Positions 49,799 through 60,161 of a DNA stretch of 64,000 nt are shown here, piece after piece. The notes beneath the pieces were generated by a model, which made no database searches, had not been told where the DNA came from, and saw nothing but the letters and a program-made list of their open reading frames with translations. Source of the DNA: Kazachstania africana CBS 2517. Lineage: Eukaryota > Ascomycota > Saccharomycetes > Saccharomycetales > Saccharomycetaceae. Position 1 is the stretch's first letter; every line of letters begins with the position of its first letter. The stretch spans positions 372,001 to 436,000 of the forward strand of contig NC_018945.1 of the NCBI RefSeq assembly GCF_000304475.1, written 5' to 3'. The position numbers were made by a program, and so were the translations under genes.

Positions 49799-51643
49799 TT
49801 ATACTGCTTCCTTCATGTCTTCTTCGTGGCCACGGAATGCTATCTTGGTACATTGTTCCTCATACCCAGGAATTTGGATGTAATCAATGTTCCTCTCTTC
49901 TAATAATGAAACACTGGTGTTGTTCTTGACAAAAGTGTCCGGTTCTATTACACCGACAAATACACAGGATATTTGACCATTCAGATTCAGGATACGCTGG
50001 ACACAAGGCTCATTACCACTTAACCGGTAGGAGCAAGGTTCCATTGTCGTATATATGATGCTACCTGCAGGTAATTCTCTCTTACCGGTTTGTTCAAAGT
50101 ATTTTTCTAATGCGCACTGTTCTGCATGAGTATTGCCTGGAAGTTCTCTGGAATACCCTGTAGATAGCACTTCTGTCCCACTAACTATTACTGCGCCGAC
50201 ACTAAACGCGGTTGTGGTAGGTGCACATTTATCAGCTTCTTTGATTGCCATCTCCATATATTTACAATGTGATTCAAGAGCCCAGTCAGGGAAGTCCGTA
50301 CGATATTTCCACTTCTTTTGTCCCACTGAATCGAAAGTTGTAGATTCATAACGCAATGCGTGTAACCAAAGGGTCAGTTCGTTCGGATCAGGATCTCTGT
50401 GAAGTTCTACGCCACACTCAATACATTTCTCGGTTTGCAAAATTTCACCTTTCAAGTTTGAGAAATACCAACTCTGAGATGGCCTTGTTTTACCAATTTC
50501 GTGTAGCTTTTCAGCGATATCATTGTAAACAGCCTTGCCCTCTTTGCCTAATGAGGGGCCCCATATATATGGACTCGAATATATTGGATCATTTGCAATT
50601 GGAAAGCCCAGGTACTGTAGATGCACACGAATCTGATGTTGTCTTCCTGTCAATGGTTTACATCTAACAACACTTGTACGGCCATCAAAACTAATTCTCT
50701 TGAATATAGTCTTAGCATGGCGTGCGCCTTCATCTTCCATAGAGCAAACAACATTTAAAGCGACTTTTGGGTCAAAAGTTCTCAAAGGCATGTCTACAGA
50801 GATTTCTTCCACCGGAAATTCCCCAACGACTCTTGCAATATATTCTTTTCTAACTTCTCTCACTTTCAGTTGATCTCCCATTTCGTCAGCGCCTTTTGGA
50901 GTTTTGGCTAAAAACATTAGTCCACTCGTGAGTTTATCCAGCCTATTGCAAGGGTGAACAGCAAAACCTAATTGTTTCTCCAGCATTTTTGTAACACTAT
51001 TGAATCTGTATCTCCCGGTCGGATGTACAGGAATACCACTAGGCTTGTCAATAACCAATAAGTCGTCATCTTGGTAGACTATTTTAATTGGTTTTGCAAT
51101 GACAGGTGGTTCATGACGATGCGCTTTATGTGAAATTAAACTACCATTGCGTACAATGGTGTCGATATTGGCAGGCTTATCATCAATTAGCACAGAACCA
51201 TTCTCTATGCATTTTTTGTAGTAAGCTTCATCGTGTTCTCTAAATTCCGACACGAATATATCTAAAAGTTTTCTATCTCTCCACCTTAATTTGCAAAAGG
51301 TCTTATATGTAAAATAGTAGGGCTCAATTTTACGTAAATCGTTCTCAATAGTAACGTTGTACTCAGGATCTACTTGCTTATGACCATTTTTCTTCGATTC
51401 ATTGAGCCTCAATTTGAATCCATTAGAGTCCCTTAATTTCTTGTCCTTTTTAATCTCAGTTTCGAGCTTTCTTTTCCTGTTCTTGGAGTCCTGAGTTTCC
51501 TTAGCCTGTCTTATTTCCTCCTGTAAATGCCTGTCAAATTCATTTTTATCGGTCATTATCTGTCTTGTATATGTTCTATTCCACGTCGATACCTTACCAA
51601 TGGGATTGAAAATAAGTCTCGAAGAAGTGACCGCTTTAAGCAT
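49799..51643 (-). CDS. RIB2: bifunctional tRNA pseudouridine-32 synthase / DRAP deaminase Rib2
   Basis: 614 residues (YOL066C RIB2, 591). The N-terminal half is an RluA-type pseudouridine synthase (about 100-400; catalytic [12 protein letters not shown] near 234) that modifies tRNA position 32; the C-terminal half (about 440-600) is a deaminase for riboflavin synthesis with zinc site [11 protein letters not shown] (about 504) and [12 protein letters not shown] (about 537). The first 29 residues ([20 protein letters not shown]...) are basic and free of acids, like a mitochondrial presequence, and an in-frame ATG follows at residue 30. S. cerevisiae splits these destinations between RIB2 (cytosol) and PUS9 (mitochondria). 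The flanks NAT1 and GPR1 frame the PUS9 position (YDL036C), RTG1 the RIB2 position. Confidence 0.95.
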   Translation of the reverse strand: MLKAVTSSRLIFNPIGKVSTWNRTYTRQIMTDKNEFDRHLQEEIRQAKETQDSKNRKRKLETEIKKDKKLRDSNGFKLRLNESKKNGHKQVDPEYNVTIENDLRKIEPYYFTYKTFCKLRWRDRKLLDIFVSEFREHDEAYYKKCIENGSVLIDDKPANIDTIVRNGSLISHKAHRHEPPVIAKPIKIVYQDDDLLVIDKPSGIPVHPTGRYRFNSVTKMLEKQLGFAVHPCNRLDKLTSGLMFLAKTPKGADEMGDQLKVREVRKEYIARVVGEFPVEEISVDMPLRTFDPKVALNVVCSMEDEGARHAKTIFKRISFDGRTSVVRCKPLTGRQHQIRVHLQYLGFPIANDPIYSSPYIWGPSLGKEGKAVYNDIAEKLHEIGKTRPSQSWYFSNLKGEILQTEKCIECGVELHRDPDPNELTLWLHALRYESTTFDSVGQKKWKYRTDFPDWALESHCKYMEMAIKEADKCAPTTTAFSVGAVIVSGTEVLSTGYSRELPGNTHAEQCALEKYFEQTGKRELPAGSIIYTTMEPCSYRLSGNEPCVQRILNLNGQISCVFVGVIEPDTFVKNNTSVSLLEERNIDYIQIPGYEEQCTKIAFRGHEEDMKEAV

Positions 51644-51845
51644 GCATTAATTTCATAATAATTCACACATAAGCTAGCTCGATATATTTGATCGCTCTTT
51701 TTTTTTTCAAAAAATTCATAGCCAACGATGAGAAATTATATGATTTTCCAAATAATAAACAAAAAAAATGCATAGTAAATTAATAAAAAATAGTATACAT
51801 AATCATAATGACCGCTTGAATTTTACATGTGTTTTATAATACAGT

Positions 51846-54260
51846 TTATGGTCCGTTTAGGAATGCTAATAAATCTATTTCACCTTCTTCTTCTTCTTCT
51901 TCTTTTTCTCCCGTTTCAATATCTTCTCTATTTCCAGTGTTACGAAAGTTGTTGAAATTGTCAGGTGTACCCTGGCTATTACCCAGGTCTGTCATTTCAA
52001 TGTCTTCCTGGGAACCCTTGTGAAAAGTACTATAATCTTTCATATTTTGTACTTCTATTTTCAGGTTGTTCTTGAAATTATGTTCTTGTTGTTTGCCGGT
52101 TGCTTGTGATCTTGCGTCTCTGTTCAAAGCCACATCTAAACCAGGTATAACAAACACATCATCATCATATCTTTCTTTCAATATTTTGTTCACTCCATCG
52201 AGATCAATACCATGTAGCATCGGCATCATATGAATCAAACGCCATCTCAAAGGTACTTTGGGTCCCCAGTTATTAGCATTGAGTATAGCTTTTTGATTGC
52301 TTGAACAAGTAGAATCCAAGGAGCGCAAACTGTGAAGGGTAGTTATGCCTTTGTCTGTATTTACAAATGGACTTAATGTTGATAGGCTAGTGATACGGTT
52401 ATCCTTTGTGAAATATTTGTTGTTCCAGAACTCCTCATTGTCAAATGGACTGGTATAATCCCACTTGAAAGAGAAAATATTTCTTAAAAATCTGCCAAGA
52501 TACCACAAGGATCTCTTAAAAAAATTTCTCTCATATTTCCAAGATATCGCTGCATCCCATTTAGTACGATAAAACCAACCTTTCTTACCGTGTTCACCAT
52601 TCAAAAGTTCAATCATTTCATCTTCATCGATTTTTCCTTTTAGAATATATTTTTCAATTAAACGATCACGTTCAACAGCACTCCATGCCAAATTCCATGG
52701 TCTTTCCCTTAAAATGAAGACTATGCAATGGATCATACAGCTCAAAGGTCGTATGAAAGTGTCCAAATAAGATAGCCATACAATTGGGCCATGAATTATT
52801 TCATGGTGTGATTGTGAAATATCTGCTAATATTGGAAATAACCAAATTGCAATATATGAACAAGGATAAATAAAAATTGCTCTTAAATTTTTTTGAATTT
52901 GTCTTCTTCTTTCCTTCATTTTGAAATATATTTGTCTTTGAAACTCTTTTCTGACTTCAACCAGCTTATCTGATTCAGCCTCACTATTTTCTATAGAACT
53001 TGCCATGCCATTTGTCTTATGTTGAGGCACAAAGACCCTTTTATCATTGGGGGATGCAAGGATATCATCATCTATGGATTTAGCGAGATTATTATCATGG
53101 TAACTCAATCTTCTATGATTAGTATGAAAATTGTTCGGGTCAGATTTTTCAAACGTATCGTTGGTTCTAAATGTCATACTGTCAGGCGAGCTTAAGTTAC
53201 TTATTGGGTATGATTTTGTTGATGTTAGAAGAGAATCATCTGAATCCACTTCTAATGATAATAAGAAAAAGTTTCTAATACTTCTCGAAACTTTTCTCAT
53301 TGGAGCAGCTACAAATCTTTGGAAAAAAATTTTGAAGTTGTATGCAAAAGGTTGATCAGGCATATAATGCAATGGTGGTAGGGATGCTTCTTTTTCTGGA
53401 ATATTGAATTCGGTTAATTGTTCTTTAATTTTTTTACTCTCTCTGTGAACGTAAATGTAAATGGAAATGTAGATTGTGAAAATTGATGCAATTAGAACGT
53501 ACCTTGGTCCCCAACTTAAAAAATATTTGTAGTACATCGGTGTTGCTGGAAGATAACTCCATGCACTTAATGGTTTAAAACCACCTTCTCTTGGTTCATC
53601 TTTGAAATTGAAATGGTTATTATCTAGTACGACGTTTACATTAGTGTGAAATTTTTCTCTATTGATGACGTTGAAGTTGATAAATGTTAAACTTGCCATT
53701 ATAGAGGGAAAAAGTATAGTTACAGGCCAGATGACGTTTCTATACTTGAAAAGACCACCTTCCATATTTTGTGTTTTGTTATTACGCCACTTCCAATTTG
53801 GTTTGAATATTAATAAAGCAAAATGCAGGTCAAAAAACATGATGGCAATATCTGCCCCTTCAATAGCATATGCAGTGAACCATCCTAGGGTGTTATAGAA
53901 AACTGGATTAGCATAAGCACTAATATTAGCTAGAATGACTATTGGGTAGATGGCCAAGATCATAGCTTTCAAAAAATCACAAATGATCAAAAACATGATT
54001 AAATCATGTCTGAAAAGTCTTTTTCTTCTATCGACGTTGTGTAATAAAAAAATTGATATTACACCGACAAACATTGAAAGAAAGGATGCCACTATGGCAA
54101 TAACTCTTAAATTCAAAAATTCAGAATCCGTGAATGTTGAAAACATCCCAGGTAATCCCAGGGCCTGATTCACCGTTGTTGTATTGAGAACCCTCTTAGA
54201 CGATCCTTCATTCCTTTCAAATAAAAGGAAGGAAGTACTGAAAACGCTGGGCTGCTTCAT
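51846..54260 (-). CDS. GPR1: glucose/sucrose-sensing G-protein-coupled receptor Gpr1
   Basis: 804 residues (YDL035C, 961). Plasma-membrane seven-helix receptor that senses sugars and signals through Gpa2 to adenylate cyclase and PKA. Helices are visible at about 50-72, 83-106, 118-150, 168-192, 240-266, then 455-478 and 490-515, separated by a long third cytosolic loop (about 270-450). That loop lacks the very long Asn run of S. cerevisiae, which explains much of the length difference. The C-terminal tail carries the conserved segment VPLRWRLIHMMPMLHGIDLD, the Gpa2-contact region, and ends in a Glu run. Confidence 0.95.
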   Translation of the reverse strand: MKQPSVFSTSFLLFERNEGSSKRVLNTTTVNQALGLPGMFSTFTDSEFLNLRVIAIVASFLSMFVGVISIFLLHNVDRRKRLFRHDLIMFLIICDFLKAMILAIYPIVILANISAYANPVFYNTLGWFTAYAIEGADIAIMFFDLHFALLIFKPNWKWRNNKTQNMEGGLFKYRNVIWPVTILFPSIMASLTFINFNVINREKFHTNVNVVLDNNHFNFKDEPREGGFKPLSAWSYLPATPMYYKYFLSWGPRYVLIASIFTIYISIYIYVHRESKKIKEQLTEFNIPEKEASLPPLHYMPDQPFAYNFKIFFQRFVAAPMRKVSRSIRNFFLLSLEVDSDDSLLTSTKSYPISNLSSPDSMTFRTNDTFEKSDPNNFHTNHRRLSYHDNNLAKSIDDDILASPNDKRVFVPQHKTNGMASSIENSEAESDKLVEVRKEFQRQIYFKMKERRRQIQKNLRAIFIYPCSYIAIWLFPILADISQSHHEIIHGPIVWLSYLDTFIRPLSCMIHCIVFILRERPWNLAWSAVERDRLIEKYILKGKIDEDEMIELLNGEHGKKGWFYRTKWDAAISWKYERNFFKRSLWYLGRFLRNIFSFKWDYTSPFDNEEFWNNKYFTKDNRITSLSTLSPFVNTDKGITTLHSLRSLDSTCSSNQKAILNANNWGPKVPLRWRLIHMMPMLHGIDLDGVNKILKERYDDDVFVIPGLDVALNRDARSQATGKQQEHNFKNNLKIEVQNMKDYSTFHKGSQEDIEMTDLGNSQGTPDNFNNFRNTGNREDIETGEKEEEEEEGEIDLLAFLNGP

Positions 54261-54901
54261 GAATGATGGCAGATGAGGTATGACTCTTGCAGCGCCTTCT
54301 CTTTATCCTAGTAATAAACTTGATCGCCCTTTTTGTTTAGATTCTATTCCAACTGAAAATAAAGCGTCTTTCTTGTCTTAATTCTTTTCTTATCTCTCGC
54401 AGTACCGTAATTTTGTAAATATGTTAGACTATTGTACAATGCAACAATGAGCATGCAATCCTTTTTCTTGTCTCCAAAGTATTTATATCTTACTATCAGT
54501 TTCTTGGACTTCTCAGTCAGTTGAAACTATCGTTGCTGTGGAAGAAACTGATACTGGCACTAGCACACAAATAAATAAAAACTCTTTTCAAAAGCACGAC
54601 TTTCAAATCTCTTGAAATAACTTCAACACCCTTTCTGACTACTCTCGTCTCTCGTCCTACTATCTAATCGGTGAAGGTAATGCTACTTTCAAAGCAACTT
54701 CTTGGGGGGCAGCTAGTTTGATGTGAGTAAAAATTTGATTTTTCGCACTGCTGCCTTAGTTTTGTTGTCTCTATTTTAGCATCGCACGCTGCGTGAAAAA
54801 TCTAAGATGTCCTGCAATTTCGAGAGACTTTTTGATCACGTTTTTAGTTATGCATGCATTATTTACAGATGATTGTTTATGTGCTTTGTATGTGCTATGT
54901 A
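54261..54901. other. GPR1 upstream spacer
   Basis: 641 bp. No recognised gene. A 36-codon frame on + without ATG (about 54615-54725) reads LSSYYLIGEGNATFKATSWG and could be a gene fragment or chance. T-rich and CT-rich stretches elsewhere. Confidence 0.4.
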
Positions 54902-56146
54902 CTATGTGCTACGTAGGATGGGCCCGCTTCCCAGTATTCGGCTGCAGTCAAAGAGACAGAAGTATTGTCCAGGGGCCATTGCTCTCTGTGCCTCTTGTAA
55001 CGAAACAGTCAGATTTATGGTACCATCGTTTTTGTTATTCAATTTTACGGTGCATCGAGTAACGTTTATAGGGTCTTGTAAGGAGCGGTACTGCATATTC
55101 AATGTTCCTCTGCGAATGGCGTCATCGACTAAACCTTGGAATGCATGTGCATCTGTACCGTCCAAGATTTCGAATTTCGCAACGACAAGTCCTGAATGGC
55201 ACAACTTGGGATTATCACTGCCCCTCACGATTATGAGTTCGTTTGTACAGGTCAATTTCTCGCTGACAAACCATGTTCCTTTGTATTTTGGGTCTGCTTG
55301 TGGCATCGAGATCCCACCAATCTTTTGGCCAATTGTATACGACCACAATCCGTTATGTTCACCCCATTTCGTTTTCTTACCGTTCTCATCAATGGTACAA
55401 ATGTTCCCTTTCTTATTGGGGATGTACTCGCTAAGGAAATCTTTGAATCTGCCATTTGATTGTGAATTATTAACAAAACAAATACCCTGTGAATCAGGTT
55501 TCAAAGCATTCGGTAATCCAATATCAAGTGCCATCTGTCTCACCTCAGTCTTGTAAATATGACCCATAGGCAATAACGTATTCGAGAAAATGTCCGGTTC
55601 AATTTGTGAAAGATAGTAACTTTGATCCTTGTGTAAATCCGTTGCTCTCATTAACTCAAGTCGATTCTTCTTCACATTTTCTAAAATCTTACTGTAGTGA
55701 CCTGTGGCCAACCAATAATTCTTCTCACCGTATTTGGTATCAAGAAATTCTATCAATTTACCAAATTTTACAAATTTATTACATAAAATATCAGGATTCG
55801 GTGTTATTCCCAGTTCATACCCTTTCAACATCGGTTCAAAGACATCAATCCAATAATCCTTCTCAAAATTCACTAGTTCAATCGGTACATTGAGAAATTC
55901 TGACACTTTCACAGCATCATTCCAATCACTTTCATCGCAATTCTTCCCATCGTTCGATTTGTTATTCCAATTCCTCATGTATATACCTCTAGCCTTGGGA
56001 AAAGAACTAAAAATTGATGCGGTCACTGAGGAATCAATCCCAGAGGACATCGCCACTATGATATTATCGAATTTGGAAGGCCATCTCTGTTTGTAACCAT
56101 TCGGCAACCGTTTCTGAAGTAACTGTGAGTATCTCGACAGGAGCAT
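54902..56146 (-). CDS. SLM3: mitochondrial tRNA 2-thiouridylase Slm3/Mtu1
   Basis: 414 residues (YDL033C, 417), MnmA family. It puts sulphur on U34 of mitochondrial tRNA-Lys, Glu and Gln. The N-terminus MLLSRYSQLLQKRLPNGYKQ is a likely presequence. The PP-loop is AMSSGIDSSVTASIF near residue 32-46 (SSG-DSS, where bacterial enzymes have SGGVDSS). Two cysteines of the persulphide mechanism are present in NPDILCNKFVKFG (about 119) and GICFVNN (about 219). It is transcribed toward GPR1 and is divergent from RTK1. Confidence 0.96.
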   Translation of the reverse strand: MLLSRYSQLLQKRLPNGYKQRWPSKFDNIIVAMSSGIDSSVTASIFSSFPKARGIYMRNWNNKSNDGKNCDESDWNDAVKVSEFLNVPIELVNFEKDYWIDVFEPMLKGYELGITPNPDILCNKFVKFGKLIEFLDTKYGEKNYWLATGHYSKILENVKKNRLELMRATDLHKDQSYYLSQIEPDIFSNTLLPMGHIYKTEVRQMALDIGLPNALKPDSQGICFVNNSQSNGRFKDFLSEYIPNKKGNICTIDENGKKTKWGEHNGLWSYTIGQKIGGISMPQADPKYKGTWFVSEKLTCTNELIIVRGSDNPKLCHSGLVVAKFEILDGTDAHAFQGLVDDAIRRGTLNMQYRSLQDPINVTRCTVKLNNKNDGTINLTVSLQEAQRAMAPGQYFCLFDCSRILGSGPILRST

Positions 56147-56622
56147 TTATCCCTAATCTTCTACTGCTCAACTTCTCTGAATCTCTCGATATTATCACCC
56201 AATTGATGCTATGGTGAATATTAACTTACAGTCAAGATGAAACTGTTTTGGATAAGTTCCACTTTTTTTCTGGTATCGAACGCTCAGTTCTTAATCATCG
56301 AGCTGCAGGTTCAATTGATTAGAAAACAAGATGATGCCAGATGTGGCCACACTTCAATCAAGTGAATGCATCTCAGTATTCCTTTACATCTAGTAGTACA
56401 TGTCTATCTTGCATTAGCAACCTCCGGTTCACGATGCCAATCGCTCTCTTGCATTTGTTTATAGTATGGCTGCTTATCAAAGTGGAAAAAAATCAAAGCT
56501 GTATCTCGAAATTTGACTCATCCAGTGACTTAAGAAGATACACAACGTAACCTTGCTCAGTTGACAGATTTGGTAGTGAGACCCGTTAAACACACTTTGA
56601 ACAACCAGCAAAAGAATACAGT
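56147..56622. other. divergent SLM3/RTK1 spacer, inversion breakpoint
   Basis: 476 bp with no recognised gene. It marks one end of the inverted RTK1-MPS1 block relative to S. cerevisiae. A 69-codon frame on + (56341-56550) is not credible as a gene. Confidence 0.5.
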
Positions 56623-58095
56623 ATGGAAGCAGAGATTGTGGATCAGAGTCAAACTTTAACTAAAAATTCTACAGCTTCCTTATCTTCAATATTTGGTGAG
56701 AAAAGATTTAAATCGCTATCAAAGATTTTTAACGAAGCAGGACAAGAAAGTGTACATAATCCCCATTTGAAAAGAGAAACTTCTTCCTTACTAGACGTAA
56801 GAGATGGTCTTGAACCAATGATTAAGACGGCAACTACACAGAATCAAAACTCAGAGGAAAGCGCACTATATGATGAGAATTTTGGTTCATTAAGTATGTC
56901 CTCGTCAAGGTCATCTTTCCCATTATATTTACCTTTTATCTCTAGGCCAAGTCAATTGAAAAGTTCCGATACAAATGAAGCTGACCTACACCCTATTGAA
57001 GAACTAAGAAACAAAATTGAAAGTCTCTTCGTTTCTGAGTTGAAATCTAATGATGGAGCTCACTGTGACGGATTAATGGGTAAAACTGTAACAACTCATG
57101 TCAATAGAGCTCCAAGAGAACCTTCTGTTGAAGTACTAGCTACAGAACAAGATAACACGCTTGTTTTGACCGATGAAGAATCTCTTTTCACTAAATATGG
57201 CGTCCCAACAAAGAGCATTGGCGGAGGGATGTCAGGTTCGGTAAAGCTACTTGAGAAGCCTGAGAGCTCAGACATTTATGCAATGAAACAATTCCGTATG
57301 GCTTCCAATTCCCATATTTTTGCAAAGAAAATTATAGACGAATATTCAATAGCATCCATTTTACATCATAACAACATAATAAAGACCCTAGATCTACTAG
57401 TTGATTTTGAGAAAAATGTGTTCATTCAAGTAATGGAGTTTGTCCCCTATGATTTCTTTGATCTAGTGACAAATGAAACACTGTCGTCATCGGAAAATTT
57501 ATGTTATTTTAAGCAAATGTGTGAAGCAATCGGTTACCTACATTCTAATGGCATTGCACATAGAGATTTGAAACTTGAAAATTGTGTTGTAACTCCAACT
57601 GGTATTCTCAAATTACTTGATTTTGGTTCTGCTGTCATATTCAAACGTCATAAACATGATGAGCTAATAAAAGCTAAAGGTATAGTAGGCTCAGATCCAT
57701 ATCTTTCCCCTGAATTACTCAACTCTGGTAATGAGTTCTATGATCCAAGGCCTGTAGATATTTGGTCAATAGCAATCATTTACTATTGTATGATTTGTAA
57801 AAAATTTCCCTGGAAGGCACCTAAAGAAAGTTTCAATAATTTTAGACTTTTCATTGATGATCCTGACGATGAGGATGATGTTTCAAAGGGACCACAAAGA
57901 ATATTAAGAGTGTTCCCGAAGGAGATGACAGAGCTACTGGGATCCATGTTTGAACTGGATCCTAAAAAGAGGATATCTATTGAAAAAATACTTGAAAATG
58001 AAGTGGTCCGAAGTATTGAAAGTTGTAGTGAGGACTCAAATGGCAAGGCATTGCCCAAACCAATTTCTCACTCTCATCATTTTTACAACCTATAA
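56623..58095 (+). CDS. RTK1: NPR/HAL5-type serine/threonine kinase, probable Rtk1
   Basis: 490 residues. The N-terminal 185 residues are Ser-rich and variable. The kinase domain (about 191-462) has an atypical glycine loop GGGMSGSVKLL, the lysine in YAMKQF, HRDLKLENCV near 312, DFGSAVIF and the LSPELLNSGNEFYDPRPVDI substrate-lobe segment characteristic of the fungal Npr1/Hal5/Ptk2/Rtk1 group. Adjacent MRX9 and MPS1 in the same order as YDL025C-YDL027C-YDL028C point to RTK1 (620 residues), a kinase linked to ribosome biogenesis and transport control. Other group members (HRK1, PRR2) are the alternative by sequence alone. Confidence 0.78.
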   Translation: MEAEIVDQSQTLTKNSTASLSSIFGEKRFKSLSKIFNEAGQESVHNPHLKRETSSLLDVRDGLEPMIKTATTQNQNSEESALYDENFGSLSMSSSRSSFPLYLPFISRPSQLKSSDTNEADLHPIEELRNKIESLFVSELKSNDGAHCDGLMGKTVTTHVNRAPREPSVEVLATEQDNTLVLTDEESLFTKYGVPTKSIGGGMSGSVKLLEKPESSDIYAMKQFRMASNSHIFAKKIIDEYSIASILHHNNIIKTLDLLVDFEKNVFIQVMEFVPYDFFDLVTNETLSSSENLCYFKQMCEAIGYLHSNGIAHRDLKLENCVVTPTGILKLLDFGSAVIFKRHKHDELIKAKGIVGSDPYLSPELLNSGNEFYDPRPVDIWSIAIIYYCMICKKFPWKAPKESFNNFRLFIDDPDDEDDVSKGPQRILRVFPKEMTELLGSMFELDPKKRISIEKILENEVVRSIESCSEDSNGKALPKPISHSHHFYNL

Positions 58096-58367
58096 AACAT
58101 TTGCATCTCCTATCAAAAAATAGGATAGTTACCACGGTTCTACAACATATCAAGTACATATACAACATTCTTATATGTATCTGTATTATTTGCATAGTTA
58201 TTTATTCCCACAAATAAACATTTAGAAACTTATTCATTTGTCTAACGTAGTAAGTAAATATACTGTCTTTACCATACAGGCTTCGCATTTTGCAAGAACA
58301 AAAAAAAGATTCATTGCCAACGGCATCGACTCTTTAAAAAGCCATACATAAGGACAGAAAGCCCATC

Positions 58368-58832
58368 ATGGCTAAGAATAAATCAAAGGGGAACCAGAAT
58401 ATGGACGAAAATGGTACGATACTGGCAAACCCTCCGAAAGCAATAGGTAACGTAGAGTTATTTCAAAGGTTGAACTATCTATATCAGCTCTCAACATGGA
58501 ATACGATGCTTTACGGTAAGAATGATGCAATGTCAAGAAGTTATATCAAGAACTTAGATTTCATTAGTAAGAAGACCAAGTGTGGTTTACTGCCGAGTAT
58601 CAAGAGAACTATATGTAAGAAATGTAAGAGAGTACTGATACCCAAGAAAACATGTACTTATTCTGTATCTTCTAAACTGAGCAAAAGAAAGAAGCATGAC
58701 AAGGAAAAAATCAGGAAGAATGAGGATTTTATTGTTACCTGTGTATGTGGTGAGGTCAAAACGTTTAGAGTGGGTCTTAACAGAAGTCATGCTACGTTTT
58801 ATGAAAAGGAGGGTACCTTGATAAATTTATAG
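58368..58832 (+). CDS. RPR2: RNase P protein subunit Rpr2
   Basis: 154 residues (YIR015W RPR2, 144). Subunit of nuclear RNase P, which trims pre-tRNA 5' ends; homologue of archaeal Rpp21. Zinc ligands appear as CKKCKR (about 85-89) and CVCG (about 125-128), in a ribbon flanked by DFISKKTKCGLLPSIKRTIC and the FRVGLNRSHATFYEKEGTLI tail. The lysine-rich insert between the cysteine pairs (KLSKRKKHDKEKIRKNE) is longer than in S. cerevisiae. It interrupts the RTK1-MRX9 pair, so it has been moved or the ancestral order differs here. Confidence 0.94.
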   Translation: MAKNKSKGNQNMDENGTILANPPKAIGNVELFQRLNYLYQLSTWNTMLYGKNDAMSRSYIKNLDFISKKTKCGLLPSIKRTICKKCKRVLIPKKTCTYSVSSKLSKRKKHDKEKIRKNEDFIVTCVCGEVKTFRVGLNRSHATFYEKEGTLINL

Positions 58833-59087
58833 AAACAAGCATATTCATTTACTTATATAATCCATAGAAACATTAAGTTAAATAAAAGAAAGAGGTCTCA
58901 TCCTCATCGAAGGATTCACATTGAAAGTTCAAATATCGATTCGCTAATCACTCATCTTGGTTTTCAATCTTGTATCAGCCATTTCGGAATTTCAGAGCAA
59001 GTTTCCTTAGAAAAGCTAATCAAAGCATTGTCATTCGCTGCTACTATCAAGAGGTATTTATAGCAATATAAACTGCATGCCTATCTA

Positions 59088-60161
59088 ATGCTACTTCTGA
59101 AACTGGGATTACATGGGCCTTCTAAGAATCTTATTAGCGGCAGAAGGGCTTTACTCCCATATTCGATGATGACGAAGGGTGCCCTTCTCCTAGAAAGCTC
59201 ACCATTAAAGAGAATTCGCTACTATCATTCCAATAGAAGTATATCTAATCTGAGAAACGAATCACCGTTACATAACAGTCTCAGATCTGCTGGTACTCCT
59301 AGAGCTAGGTATGGTTGTAATAAATTATCATTTTTACGATTTAAACGAAATTATAATGGCTCACCTTTTGAAGACAAGGAACCAAGGGTTAGAATTTATA
59401 GAATAACAACACTAAATTTGTTGTTAGGGTCAGCAGTAGTTTTGCTTCTGAGTACGATGATACTTCCGATACTATTGAAACTTATCTTCCCGATGATTAT
59501 TCTGGGTATTTTTATCTACCAGTACAGGATTTGGAAAAGAACCAAACTGTTTGACCAGATTTTTAGGGGTTTGGGTAGGACTAATCTTTCTATCAAATAT
59601 AAGACTCTAAATTCCTTACAATATAACTATGTTCCAAAGATACTGAAAAAGTCAGTTCCAAAATCATGGTATACAAATGAAGACATAAGTGATGCGGAAA
59701 TTTTGTTAAGTTTTATCAAATTGAGAGTAATTGAGGCCTTCAAAAAAAATGAAATGGGTATTTCTGATTATTTCTTGAGACGTGGTCAAAATTTTGATGA
59801 TTTAAGTTTATTAATTGATAAAGAAAACTCACAATTTCTTATACGACGACTTGCTGGTAATTTTATTGTCACTATGAGGCATCAGCTGTTACTGAAAAAT
59901 GAGAATGTAGACATTTATTTGGCAGACGTTATGATAAGTGTATTAGATGATTCATCACAAACAGGAATTTTCATGCCATTGAAGGAATTAGCCAAGTCAA
60001 ATAAAAGTTGTAAAATGGTCATTTCTGTTGTTTCGAATAGTGACATTTTACCAAGACAGTTTGTTATTACAGATGAAGGTGAAACGGGGAAGTTTTACGG
60101 GAAATTTACGGTGTCTCACGGGAAAGATGGTCACAGAGAATTTAGAATCGATGATTTGTAG
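59088..60161 (+). CDS. MRX9: Mrx9-like mitochondrial membrane protein
   Basis: 357 residues. The place between RTK1 and MPS1 matches YDL027C (MRX9), reported with mitochondrial gene-expression complexes and of unknown function. The N-terminal 100 residues are basic and Arg/Ser-rich without many acids, a plausible presequence. One or two helices occur at about 107-145 (LNLLLGSAVVLLLSTMILPI, then LLKLIFPMIILGIFIYQYRI), followed by a soluble domain. The ATG at 59088 was used; a second ATG at residue 27 is possible. No catalytic motif is seen. Confidence 0.72.
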   Translation: MLLLKLGLHGPSKNLISGRRALLPYSMMTKGALLLESSPLKRIRYYHSNRSISNLRNESPLHNSLRSAGTPRARYGCNKLSFLRFKRNYNGSPFEDKEPRVRIYRITTLNLLLGSAVVLLLSTMILPILLKLIFPMIILGIFIYQYRIWKRTKLFDQIFRGLGRTNLSIKYKTLNSLQYNYVPKILKKSVPKSWYTNEDISDAEILLSFIKLRVIEAFKKNEMGISDYFLRRGQNFDDLSLLIDKENSQFLIRRLAGNFIVTMRHQLLLKNENVDIYLADVMISVLDDSSQTGIFMPLKELAKSNKSCKMVISVVSNSDILPRQFVITDEGETGKFYGKFTVSHGKDGHREFRIDDL

